Origin: Alloascoidea africana
Lineage: Eukaryota; Ascomycota; Alloascoideomycetes; Alloascoideales; Alloascoideaceae
DNA length: 39,536 nucleotides
Assembly (NCBI GenBank): GCA_030581615.1
Contig: JAKTTT010000104.1
Coordinates: forward strand, 1 to 39,536
Direction: 5' to 3'
The position numbers and the translations under genes were made by a program. Of this stretch, positions 1 to 9,292 are shown piece by piece (within the stretch, counting starts at the first letter, position 1; each line of letters opens with the position of its first letter). Below the pieces are notes generated by a model that worked only from the letters and a program-made list of their open reading frames with translations, made no database searches and was not told the DNA's origin.

Positions 1-845
1 TTGGAAAAGCGATGAGCAGTTGAGCAGGATCCCAATAAACTCAAATCCCCGTTGTGGAAAGCCGCACTTCCTAATTGGGCACGAAGCAGGAAAAAACTAT
101 TTCCGCATCGCGAACACCATCACCGCCCAGTTTTGCAATCACTACACGCGGTAAATCAATTGCTGCCATCTGTGGAAGCTACGGGGCAGTTTGTGTTGAA
201 ACCTGGGATATCCGGGGACTGATGAGCACTTGTTCTGCAACCTGGGATTTAGCTCTAGCGCGATGGTGCATAGCCTACGGATTTAAGCTTAAAGTGTAGT
301 GGGAAGTGACACGAAGACGGCATTGCAAGGCTGGGAGTTCCCCCAGCATTCCACCATTTTCCACGCGACCAGAACACTGTCTAAATGAGTACTCTAGGAG
401 TTCAATTGTCTATTGATTTATAACTAGATAGTATGTGGCTTGCTACAATAAATGTTTTGACCCAGATCCGTCGATATACAACAGACGCCGATATCTAGGC
501 GGCTCATCACAATTCAAGAGGAATTGTCGCTGGAAAAGGCAAACAGCGAGCTGGCTGTAAGCTATAATTTGAGCGCTGGGGGAGACTGTTTCATTGTTTG
601 GTCATTATTTGTTTGTTTAGGGTCCCTTGATGGTAAACTGATTGGGCCGATTCAAATGACATCAAATACCATTGGGTGGTTCTAGATCACAATTGATGAG
701 TCTTTAGGAGAAACCTTTTGTGAAAAAACCTACATCTTACAAGAATTAAACATGTTTGGAAAAGTATTCTAGCTTCTCTACGTTGGACATCAATTGAGGG
801 CATTGTCATCGAATTGTAGATGCTTTACATGACAATTGGGGACCT
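1..845. repeat. Left copy of inverted repeat found at both ends
   Basis: The first 845 bases match the reverse complement of the last 1056 bases. The outermost ~186 bases differ at only one position (116, A here, G in the other copy). Similarity then falls to scattered mismatches and small indels up to about position 845, where it ends just after a GACAATTGGGG motif. Relative to the right copy, this one lacks about 77 bp near position 186, carries about 12 extra bases near 205-217 and lacks 149 bp near position 623. No telomeric repeat is visible at the tip, and no coding region holds up: the open frame at 75-299 has no ATG start and is not kept in the other copy. It is probably a dispersed or subtelomeric repeat at which the assembly stopped. 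Confidence 0.9.
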
Positions 846-2147
846 GGAGAGCCTGATAAAGCATTTACCTTACACATGTAGAAGTAAATTTTTTTCACCC
901 CTCTTTGGAATTGTTCATATAATGTGAACATAATCTCATACAAAATTATTATGCATTGTTAATTTTACCTGAATCACCAGGGATTTCTTATATGCTGGCC
1001 TCCTGCAAACCTCACATCGTAGAATAGCCTTTACGATTCTCTCACTCCACTACCGAATTGCGGTATTTTCTGAGCAAATATAATCGTTGGAGTGCTTTTG
1101 AACAAGTAGATTCACAGTATTCTAAGTGGTAAAGCTTCCACATGCGTATCTTGATTTCTCGGCGCTTGTTTAGTGTATTGCTTGCCTTACATGGCGATTT
1201 GTTTTCACATCGATGGATTCGTTGGCAATGTTATCAACAGCGACACCATCTGGAGATCATCGAAAGTAGGCACACTTGTTATTTAGTGTTAGTACACCAA
1301 ACCCCGGCCTGTGGTTATGTCAGAGATGTCAAGAAGACACAAGCTCATCAAACTCTTCTAGACATCTATCACTTACATATCATACTTTTCTAGTAGTCAA
1401 TTTATCTAAAAAATGATACATTAACAACCAGTAGCATAATTAGTGCGTTACTGTAGACTTTATTACCCAAGAAAGGGGAAGACTGTATTCTATACAACCC
1501 CAATAAGTTCCAACTTGAGCAAGAGATAGAAAGACTTTGTCCATAAAAGCCGAGAAAGAGCTCTACTAGAACATCCTCTTCTACCAGGGCCAATCTCTTC
1601 AAATTAACAGGCATATCTTTGCAAGCACATCGTTGATTTTATTGTGCCAATGTGGCTCGAATGACCGAAGCCTTTTAAAATATGGATTTTAGGTCTGGTT
1701 TTCCTGGATAACTGCAGGATGACTGACTTCTACTACTTGAGAGCACACGATGTGTGGTTCAGGTTAGGCGAAGTCGTTTCAAAGTCGTGCGCAAGCTGGA
1801 GTGGTCCGCTCACATACAGAGGGTAGACGGTTGCTTCCTTACGTTACTCAGATCGACTTAGATTGGAGTAAGAACAAGTAGAAAAGACTACTTTGTTGTA
1901 TTTTTGAATAAGCTGGCTCCTTCTAGGTGCAAGTGGAGAAGTGACTTTTGGGATTCTCTGGAAGTCTGATTAAGAGGCATTGAAAGTGTTGGGAAGCAAG
2001 CATTTGTCTATTTCTATGTAATATCACAGTTTCTATAGGGTGCTTGATACTGAGGTCAGTGCTTGGTTGGCACTATAAAGCACGTTTACAGATTTATTGT
2101 GTGTTTTGTTTGGTTGCAAAATGATCAAATTATTATAACGTACTGTA
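846..2147. other. Gene-poor AT-rich stretch
   Basis: No gene can be supported. The longest ATG-started frame is 1142-1393 on + (83 codons), with no recognisable domain, and a 70-codon frame lies on the other strand. Stops are dense in all frames. It may be decayed repeat sequence between the terminal repeat and the transposon relic. Confidence 0.5.
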
Positions 2148-2172
2148 TATGCGAGCGAATCACTTTCCACAA
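2147..2172 (+). repeat. Left terminal inverted repeat of the Fot1-like element
   Basis: These 26 bases are the exact reverse complement of 3216-3241. The core begins TATGCGAGCGAATCAC. The outer TA (2148-2149) is the likely target duplication. Confidence 0.9.
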
Positions 2173-3238
2173 TCCTGCCAAACTCCTTATTTAACTATTA
2201 CTTTCTTCTGACACATAACATGTGTTCAAATTCTAAAGAAGCCAATCTCCTCCTTGCCATCCAGGCTATCAAACAAGACCCAAAACTCAGCATCCGGAAA
2301 ATTGCCCAGACCTACTATGTTCCCTATTCAACACTCCGTACTACGATGAATGGAACTCGCGCACGCGTTGATATTCCTGCCAATTCGATGCGGTTGACCC
2401 AGCTAGAAGAGGAGACTCTAGTCAAGTTCATCCTTGACCTTAGTGCCGGAGGATTTTCTCCCCGCCTCTCTGGCGTTGAAGATATGGCTAATCTCCTGGT
2501 AGCAGAGCGTGAGGGCTGACGCGTCGGGAAGTTCTGGGCTACAAACTTCGTCAAGCAACAACCAGAGCTCAAGACACGCTTTAATCGCACATACGACTAC
2601 CAGAGGGCTAAATGCGAAGATCCAGACGCGATAAACGCGTGGTTTCAGCTTGTGGCGAATATGAGAGCCAAGTATGGTGTTACTGATGCGGATTTCTACA
2701 ACTTGGGTCTCTTCGACACCACAGACCCTTCCACAAGCCGCTTCACAGTCTGCTTACATCAAAGATCGAATTTCTCGACACCAGAACAGCTCTCCAACAT
2801 TAATTTATGAAGCTGTTGACAATATTGCTAATGGAACTCAGTCTTTTGTGGACCAGGTAGCCTTCCTGCGTGCTGAGAATAGGTCACTTCGCGAGGCGAA
2901 TGAGAGACTGAGCAAGCGCCGGAGGACCCAAAAGACACGCTTACAGCAAGGAGGAGCCCTTTCTGTAGGAGAAGATCAAGACCTCATAGCTCAGAAGGAG
3001 GTGGATAAGCAGGTAGCTCATGAAACAAGGCAATCTGGTGATCGGTCGAGGCGAGCTGCGGCGACTGTTCGGCGATGTCATACTTGCGGGAAAGATGGTC
3101 ATAATTCGCGGACTTTTACAAAAGATGCAGAATTGTCTGGAGATTCAGATAAGGGTAATAGCGAGTAGATTTTTATTGTGGTTGTGTTTTAATTTGTCTC
3201 TTATATTTAGATAGGTTGTGGAAAGTGATTCGCTCGCA
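2150..3238 (+). mobile_element. Internally deleted Fot1/pogo-type DNA transposon
   Basis: A 1.09 kb element is bounded by perfect 26-bp inverted repeats (2147-2172 and 3216-3241, flanking TA included) with a TA at each outer edge, as expected for Tc1/mariner-pogo elements. Inside are both ends of a Fot1-family transposase: an N-terminal helix-turn-helix DNA-binding region and a C-terminal coiled segment with a zinc knuckle. The DDE catalytic core between them is missing. Full Fot1-like elements are usually about 1.8-2 kb, so roughly 0.9 kb has been lost. With intact termini it could be mobilised in trans by a full-length relative, but it encodes no working transposase. Confidence 0.85.
2220..3168 (+). 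pseudogene. Fot1/pogo transposase remnant
   Basis: The ATG at 2220 opens a frame matching the N-terminus of fungal Fot1/Pot transposases: psq-type helix-turn-helix (around KLSIRKIAQTYYVPYSTLR) and then a CENPB/Tc5-type HTH. The frame meets a TGA at 2518-2520, and similarity continues beyond it (GKFWATNFVKQQPELKTRF..YDYQRAKCEDP) up to TDADFYN near 2699. The family normally continues there with YNFDETGF and the DDE domain. Here the sequence jumps, in a different frame near 2700-2715, to the family C-terminus (TPQTLPQAASQSAYIKDRI, then a coiled region and a CHTCGKDGHNSRTF zinc knuckle) ending at 3168. The knuckle's last cysteine appears as Phe. Clearly non-functional: no catalytic core, one stop and a frame change. 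Confidence 0.85.
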
Positions 3239-3241
3239 TAT
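3216..3241 (-). repeat. Right terminal inverted repeat of the Fot1-like element
   Basis: Exact inverted copy of 2147-2172. It is followed after a single base by a second, slightly diverged copy of its outer 16 bases (3242-3257, one mismatch to 3225-3240), so this end carries a tandemly doubled tip. Confidence 0.9.
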
Positions 3242-3257
3242 GTGATTCGTTCGCATA

Positions 3258-4546
3258 TAAACTACGTTAAAAGCATAACTTTACACAATTCACCAGTGAA
3301 CACTGAAGAATATATGATTATTTACTGGAGCGTTTACTAAAGTCCATAAGTTATACTATAAGGATGTGGAAAGAGAGTGGTGGCAATTTTTCATTTGATC
3401 ATGTCAGAGAATGTAAGAGAATTAAGTAAAGAGCCTGAAAACTGAACTACTTGTTTACATTCCCAATCACCATCTGCTCACATTGTTTAGATCTTAACAA
3501 GTGATGGGGTGAGCTAAGAATACACCCTTTGTAGGTTGAACTCACAGTTATTTCTCAGATCTGCCACAAATGACAAAACATTTGATGTGAAATCAGGAAT
3601 ATGTGCCAGCGTAACGTATTGAGAACTGCAATGTGGGATAGTCAAGATGCGGAAGAATATGTTGTGATGCTCTTAATTGATGAATAATCATATCAAATCG
3701 GAGAACCGGCAAATTCAGAGTCAATTCTCAGACTACTCCAAACGAATCTGAATAATTCATACTTGTACTTGAAATTATGAATGAATTTCGATTTTCAAAC
3801 TCATTGCAAGAAATAGAGCTGGAGGATTTGTTTTATCCATTTGTTGCAAGACTTTAGCTTAAATTGGACAACAACTTGCTTCTTTTTTCACATTGGACAG
3901 CAATCAATTTCGTAACTACAATTTCAATCTCACATTTCGATTGTGAAGTTGATCACTCTATATATTTCTGGAGCAGGCCAACTTTTTGTCCTATTTCATT
4001 CTGAATCGTAATTTGAGTCAAAGTCTGTCAAAGTTGAGTTAGATTGTTTTCAGACCAGACGCCAATTTGCAAGAACTATAGATTAGATCACTGATAAAAC
4101 ACTCATTTTATCTCCTTAGAAGTCTAAACCGAGACATATGAAATCATCAAAAAGCTTTTTTTCAAGGAAGATAATACTTGAAACAACAGTCGATCTCTCA
4201 TGCCCTAAATTTGCTAAATGATCACAACTGTCGATGATATTGGAAACCGAATGAAAACTCATAACTGCTTATGTAGGTCGATTAAATCCTTTAAAAATCA
4301 TTGAATAAATACAAAAGTGGGAGATTCTAGGTAATGTAAAGTATACACTGCAGTGCTTTCAATTCTACAACATAGGCTGCTGATACAGGATGCAAGCAAT
4401 ACGATTTACTCTTCCAATCCCAAAGAATTCAGTAAAACAATGCAAGGAAATTTTAAAACATCCTTATACTGGTGCTAAAACTAGATAAAAAAAATATAAA
4501 ATAAAAATAAAAACGCAGACAAACGAATAAAGCGTAATAGTTTGAT
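3258..4546. other. Gene-poor stretch downstream of TIF32
   Basis: AT-rich sequence with stops in all frames. No domain, RNA gene or repeat structure is recognised. The part next to 4546 is the 3' flank of TIF32 and has an A-rich tract near 4485-4515 that may serve in 3'-end formation. Confidence 0.5.
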
Positions 4547-7496
4547 TTATCTCTTATGTGGTGGGACCCAACGGGCTCTACGCACAGGGGGTTGTTGTGA
4601 CTGTTGAGTGGGAGGAGGTGTTGGCGATGAACGGTTAGTATCGTTTGGTGGTGCAGGAGATGATGAGTCTTGTCTTCGTGGGACAAACCGCGAGGGAGAA
4701 GCAGAGGGAGGTGGGCCTTGTTGACGTGATGGCTGTGGTGTTGATTGATGCCTTTGTTCTCTTTTCTGTCTCATCATTTCAGAATAGGTGAGAGGTTTCG
4801 TAACCACTGCTTTTTTCTGTTCCTCGAGTCTCCTCTCAATTTCTGCTTCACGCTCCTGTTGCATCTTGAAAGCTCGTTCTCTTTCAGCTTCACGCTCCGC
4901 GCGTTCAGCGTCTTTGGCCTTTTCGGCCTCTGCTTCTTTTGCCCTACGTTCTTCTTCCGCCTTGTGTTCCCTTTCAGCCTCCTCGCGTCTTGCTTTTTCT
5001 TCGTTATACTGTTCAATAAACTGGCGTTTCCGTTCCTCAATCTCTTCAGCGATTTGGCGTTCTGCCTCTTCTTGTAACATGTTCATTTGCTCTTGATTCT
5101 GCTGTTCGATTCCTGCAACAAAGTGTTCCAAATCCGGAATCACCCTTGCAAACCTCTGTTTCATCTCGAGTTGTTCTTCAAAAATCTTGCGCTCTTTCTC
5201 CAATAGTGCCTTCTTCCGGGTCTCGTAAAGTTTCAGATCCTCCTCTTTCTGCTTCTCAGCATCTGCTTCGAGCAACGGGATTTCACTCCGTCGATAGGCA
5301 CGTTCCAGATGATCCATACGCTTACCGGTGATTCTAAGCCGTTCATTAAGACTCTTTTTATCCTTATTCAGTTGCTCGATTTGCATCTGGCGTAGCTTTT
5401 CAGAATCCAAATCTCCCAGATTCTCCACATCAACCTTGATGATTCCAGCAGCATTAATTTCCTTTGCTAATTTCTTTGCCTCGATTTCTCTAATTTCCGC
5501 CTTTTCACGTCGAATACGCTCAGCCTCCCGTTTCTCGGCATCATCTGCCAATCGTTGTTGTTCAGCAACCAGATCCTGCTGTTGTTTACGAGCACGTTGT
5601 TTTGCAATTTCCTCCTCCTTTTGCTTCTTAGCCTCTTCAATTTCACGCTTTCTCTCCTCGATAACCTCACGACGACGGGCCAAAACCGCACGCTCCTCAG
5701 CAATTCCCTTTGTGGCGGCGCTCAAAGCCTGAGCAAATTTCTCATCTTGTTTGCGCTTGCCATCATCTGTGATGAAAGAGAGAGCAGAGGCCAAGGTTTG
5801 TGCAATGTGGGTAAGATGGCTGTTGATCATCTCGGATGGCGTGGTTTGTAAAGAGATTCCGGTCTGGCTTACCTTTGTCTCTTCAAATGGATCACTGGTG
5901 AAGGTGATAAAGTTGTTGTCATGGTCGATACGCAAGGAAAGCTCACCTTTCTTACATGCTTTCACAATAAACTTTTCAATTTCCAATGGGGAGAGTTTGA
6001 AAGGTTCGGGTAAAGCAGCGAGGTTTAGCGCATAATCCAGTTTCACAACTTTGTAAACCTGGCCCAACTGTTGGAAAAGACGGGTTAGAATCACTTCGAC
6101 AATGGGCTTAATGTAAGGTTTGTAGTTGATTTCAGCAGAGGAGACAGAGCCAATTGCTTCGAATACAGGAGCAAATTTGGCAAGAGATAGCAGATTTTCG
6201 GGCTTTTGGATAACATCATAGAGTTGTTTGACTTCGGTGGTGCAAATAGACAGGTGTTTAAGTCCATCTTGGATAAGCGAAGCTCTTGTTGGAGGATTAC
6301 GGGAACCAAGGGGGGACAAGTAAACTAGGGAGGTGAGACGGTTTTGTCTTGCCTGGTCGTCTAATTCAAAGAGGCTCGAGTTTGTATTACCGGCCTGTTG
6401 TGTAGGGATTGAAAGGGCGGAGAGTACAACGTAGGAAGCGATTTTGGTAAATTCTTTTTCAGTTGCATTTGGAGAATGGGAGAAAAGTTGAAAATATCTG
6501 CTCCAAGCGGCAGCATGGAAGAGATAATTTTCGGAAACGAGGAAAATCCGGGCAAGGTTTTCATAGTAGTTTAACATCATTGCTGGTTTTGCCATTCTTT
6601 TAGACGAGGTAATCAAAAAGCAGATTTCTTCAGCGATTTTGAAAGATTCGGAATAAAGGTTGAGCAAAGTGGCGGTATTCATGAGTTGGATTCTAATATC
6701 AAGAGAACGCTTCACTGTATCGGGATCCTTTAGATTAAACTGATCGGATGGTCTCTGTTGAGAAGCACTTTGCATATGGTTTCTAAGAAGTTCACAAAGA
6801 CGACGGAATTCGGTTTTCCTACCATAGTTGAAACAGAACGAGATTGCCTTTTGGGCAATGAAATGATAAGGGCCTTCCAATTTTGTATTGTTTCGCAAAA
6901 TGTCAAGGGTGGATCGATAGGCCTCCCATAGGAAACGAATCCAGGGGGAAACAAGCTCTCTATTTGTACGATCTTGACTCTGTTCACTGGAAACTGCAGA
7001 CATGAGTGCTTCCTCAGGAGTCATTTCCAAATCTTCTTCATCTCCAATTTCAATTGTTGCGTTGGCCTGTTTTGTGGCCGCTGCGAGTTTTGCCTCTGTA
7101 ATTGCAATGTATTTTTCCGTTATTTTTTCAACCGAATGGCCATTTCTTTTCAAAGAATGTAGACCATCTTTGACCAGTTTACCATTACGAAGCTCAACAC
7201 CAAGCTCGACAAACATGATGGAAATGGGTTCGAGCTGGGCATGGGCCACATTGCGGGTTCTCTTGGAGGTGATCAGGTCATAGAGGGTGTGTAGAGCCGC
7301 CGGTTTCTGGCCCACGGAAATGAGGTCTTCCGCACGCTAGAGATCAGAAAAGTTAGTTCTGTCGAATGTTTGTTACAGGCTGTCATGATTATGATCAAAG
7401 TATCATGATCTTAAAGATAGGAGCAAACTCTAAGAGTGAGAGCAGAATCGAGATGAAGCCTACCTTCTGGATGTTCTCTGGATGTAGAGGCGCCAT
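4547..7496 (-). CDS. TIF32: Translation initiation factor eIF3 subunit a
   Basis: Two exons, 7464-7496 and 4547-7336, give about 940 residues (yeast Tif32/Rpg1 is 964). Exon 1 encodes MAPLHPENIQK. A 127-bp intron with a GTAGGC donor and an AACTAAC branch site ends in CTAG, and exon 2 resumes with RAEDLISVGQKPAALHTLYD, which aligns with the N-terminus of yeast Tif32. The N-terminal half is helical with a PCI domain (about 330-500, including YKPYIKPIVEVILTRLFQQLG). From about 540 to 870 a long, highly charged E/K/R/A coiled coil follows, the region that binds eIF3b and the 40S subunit. The Pro/Ser/Gln-rich tail ends in RRARWVPPHKR. It is the largest scaffold of cytoplasmic eIF3 and needed for 43S assembly. 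Missing the intron would wrongly start the protein at an internal GTG. Confidence 0.97.
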
Positions 7497-7902
7497 GTAT
7501 ATAGAAGTCGCGGGGTGTTAAGAGTCGAAGGGACAAGATTGTTGGACTCTTGCTTTTGGGGGAGGGTGATGTGAAAAATTTGGACTTGTTGGAGGTGACT
7601 GCGGGAAAAAATCGGTACTTGTGTAAATGTGAGCACGGGGGTGAGAGCGAGCTGAGAAGACGAACTGAGATGAGTCAGGTGATATCTAAGGCCAGGCCAG
7701 GGGCGGCTCTACAGAACTTACAATATCAGGATCAGGTTTTGAAAACATGTGCATTTTTCCTACCCCTATAACATTGCTAGATATGGAAAGATAACCAGAG
7801 GAACATAAAAAAAGAAACTACAAAAATGCAACCCAAAAAAGTCAACAAACAGCAGTAAGAACAATATGAAAATTACAGAGTAAAACAAAAAAAAAAGCAG
7901 GA
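7497..7902. other. TIF32 upstream region
   Basis: About 400 bp between the TIF32 start and the 3' end of the small gene at 7903. It must contain the TIF32 promoter (read on the minus strand). No clear TATA box or coding region is seen. The A-rich segment at 7805-7895 is probably 3'-flanking sequence of the small gene. Confidence 0.5.
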
Positions 7903-8226
7903 TTATTTGTGTATTTTTGCAGGAGAAGCGGTGATGATCTCTTGTTCTGAGCAAATTATGGGTTCGAAAGGACCATCATGATTTGATTTATGAGGGGTTA
8001 TTATGCCGTAATCAGAAGCAGTGGAGCCATCCATATCGGTTGGCAAAGTAGGCGCTGCTGTGTAGACTTCCGAATGGGAATGGACCTGGGCGCCTAGACC
8101 TGCTGTGGCTCTTGTTGCAGGGATGGAGGTGGCAGCGGTGGCCGTTTGGATGATAGGTTTCCTCAGGATGGTTGTGGCGGCGGTGAAGTGACGCTTGAAG
8201 ACGGCGCTGGCGAGAGAGTAAGACAT
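7903..8226 (-). CDS. Small protein, probably mitochondrial, unknown function
   Basis: An ATG-started frame of 107 codons. The N-terminus (MSYSLASAVFKRHFTAATTILRKP) is rich in Arg/Lys, Ser, Thr and Ala without acids, typical of a mitochondrial import presequence. The rest is a short hydrophilic segment ending in AKIHK. A TATA box lies 73 bp upstream on the same strand, with a pyrimidine-rich leader between, which is how a well-expressed yeast gene looks. I do not recognise a family. It is divergent from UGA1 across about 1.07 kb. The gene is likely real because of promoter and presequence, but conservation was not testable here. Confidence 0.55.
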   Translation of the reverse strand: MSYSLASAVFKRHFTAATTILRKPIIQTATAATSIPATRATAGLGAQVHSHSEVYTAAPTLPTDMDGSTASDYGIITPHKSNHDGPFEPIICSEQEIITASPAKIHK

Positions 8227-8298
8227 TGAGATTGAGATTGAGAGATGAGATGGAAAGAAGAGGGTGAGGTAAAAGAAGAGAAAGCGGAGATGGATTGA

Positions 8299-8306
8299 TA
8301 TTTATA
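8299..8306 (-). promoter_or_regulatory. TATA box of the small mitochondrial-type gene
   Basis: TATAAATA on the minus strand, 73 bp upstream of the ATG at 8226, followed by a CT-rich leader. Confidence 0.55.
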
Positions 8307-8726
8307 CTGGGATTTGTATTATCTGGGAGTATTTCATAAGCCAAAGAGTCCAGGGCGAGATGACTTGATTGGATTGGAATTTGGTCTTTTTCCCCAACAG
8401 AGATCTACATGAACAGATATCATGGGCGCTAACCAGACCAGACCCGAACGAAGAATAGTAGTAAGATCAGCCCATTCTGGCCGCCACGCTAACAGCCGCT
8501 AACACCGCCAGCAGAAACCGCGGGAAGGGAAGACGAGTATAATACTGTGAAAAGAAAAAAAAAGGCGGAAATCTGGGGTAGCCGTGGCCAATGAGAGCGG
8601 CTCCAGCTATCGGGTTCCGCCCGGGGAGTCGTGGACAAAAGTACAAACGTAATAGCAGTTCCTGGACAAGTGGGCATTTGGAGCGAGAGCGAGATCGCGG
8701 GATTCTGGGGTGCCAGCACTGGCTTT

Positions 8727-8765
8727 TACTGCTACTGCTACTGCTACTGCTACTGCTACTCTGCT
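8727..8765. repeat. CTGCTA hexanucleotide microsatellite
   Basis: About five to six tandem copies of CTGCTA, followed by CTGCTC. Non-coding location in the UGA1 upstream region. Confidence 0.9.
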
Positions 8766-8978
8766 CGACTGTGGATAGACAATGCCAGCTACACGGTGGA
8801 TCGCAGGTCCTGAGTCTCTGGCGTGTCTGTTCAGACCCAACAATGGGTGGCGGGGATATGTGGGGCAGCCTCGATCGGGAAAACGCACTTTTGGGTTTCT
8901 GCCCGAGTCTCCGATTCTCCGCTACCCCCCGTTGCCCAGACACCGAAGTACCCAAAAAAATTGATTTGTTTCTCATGT

Positions 8979-9064
8979 CACGTGGCGCGGAGAGGATGAG
9001 AAATTCGAATTATTCCAAACACCCGACCAGCCACCAGAGAGTCAGGGTAACACCTTCCCACGTG
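8979..9064. promoter_or_regulatory. Pair of CACGTG E-boxes
   Basis: Palindromic CACGTG occurs at 8979-8984 (TCACGTGG) and 9059-9064 (CCACGTGA), 80 bp apart, upstream of the UGA1 TATA box. In yeasts this core is bound by basic helix-loop-helix factors such as Cbf1, Tye7 or Pho4; which one acts here is unknown. Confidence 0.4.
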
Positions 9065-9089
9065 AGGTTCGGTTTTTACCTCCGAGTCA

Positions 9090-9185
9090 GCGGCTATTTC
9101 TGTTTCCGTCGAACACCCGTGCACCCACCTCATCGGCAGCAGGCCACAGCGATAAGGCTCTCTGCGGCTATTTTTCCTGCTCCGT
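9090..9185 (+). promoter_or_regulatory. Duplicated CGG-CTATTT-CCG motif upstream of UGA1
   Basis: Two related sites, GCGGCTATTT followed by TCCGT, begin at 9090 and 9164, 74 bp apart and just upstream of the TATA box. Each has CGG and CCG half-sites (gaps of 12 and 14). Zn2Cys6 factors bind paired CGG triplets, and yeast UGA1 is induced through the Zn2Cys6 factor Uga3, so these are candidate activator sites. The assignment is inference. Confidence 0.35.
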
Positions 9186-9225
9186 GTGCAACTTCCTTCT
9201 CCAGCCGTTGCCAATGTCCGATCCG

Positions 9226-9233
9226 TATAAATA
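9226..9233 (+). promoter_or_regulatory. TATA box of UGA1
   Basis: TATAAATA, 60-67 bp upstream of the ATG at 9293, followed by a pyrimidine-rich leader. Confidence 0.6.
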
Positions 9234-9292
9234 ACCCGTAGTCCTCTCCACTTTCTTCTATTTTTTGTTTCTTCTTTACCTACATTATAGTA

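Larger units (their letters stand above)
8227..9292. other. Divergent intergenic region upstream of UGA1
   Basis: About 1.07 kb between divergent genes, richer in G+C than the other gene-free stretches. It holds a CTGCTA microsatellite (8727-8765), two CACGTG E-boxes (8979-8984 and 9059-9064), two similar CGGCTATTT motifs (9091 and 9165) and the UGA1 TATA box. Long open frames on both strands (8591-9241 +, 8467-8976 -) run through the microsatellite as poly-Leu or poly-Ser and show no domain, so I do not treat them as genes. Confidence 0.6.

Noticed and set aside
1142-1393. 83-codon ATG frame in the left gene-poor region
   Set aside because: Short, no domain, no promoter feature and surrounded by decayed sequence; too weak to list as a gene.
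4745-5851. Several open frames antisense to TIF32
   Set aside because: They mirror the repetitive E/K/R/A coiled-coil codons of TIF32 and read as Ser/Leu/Phe-rich nonsense.
8467-9241. Long open frames on both strands upstream of UGA1
   Set aside because: They run through the CTGCTA microsatellite as poly-Leu or poly-Ser and show no homology; the region has promoter features of UGA1.
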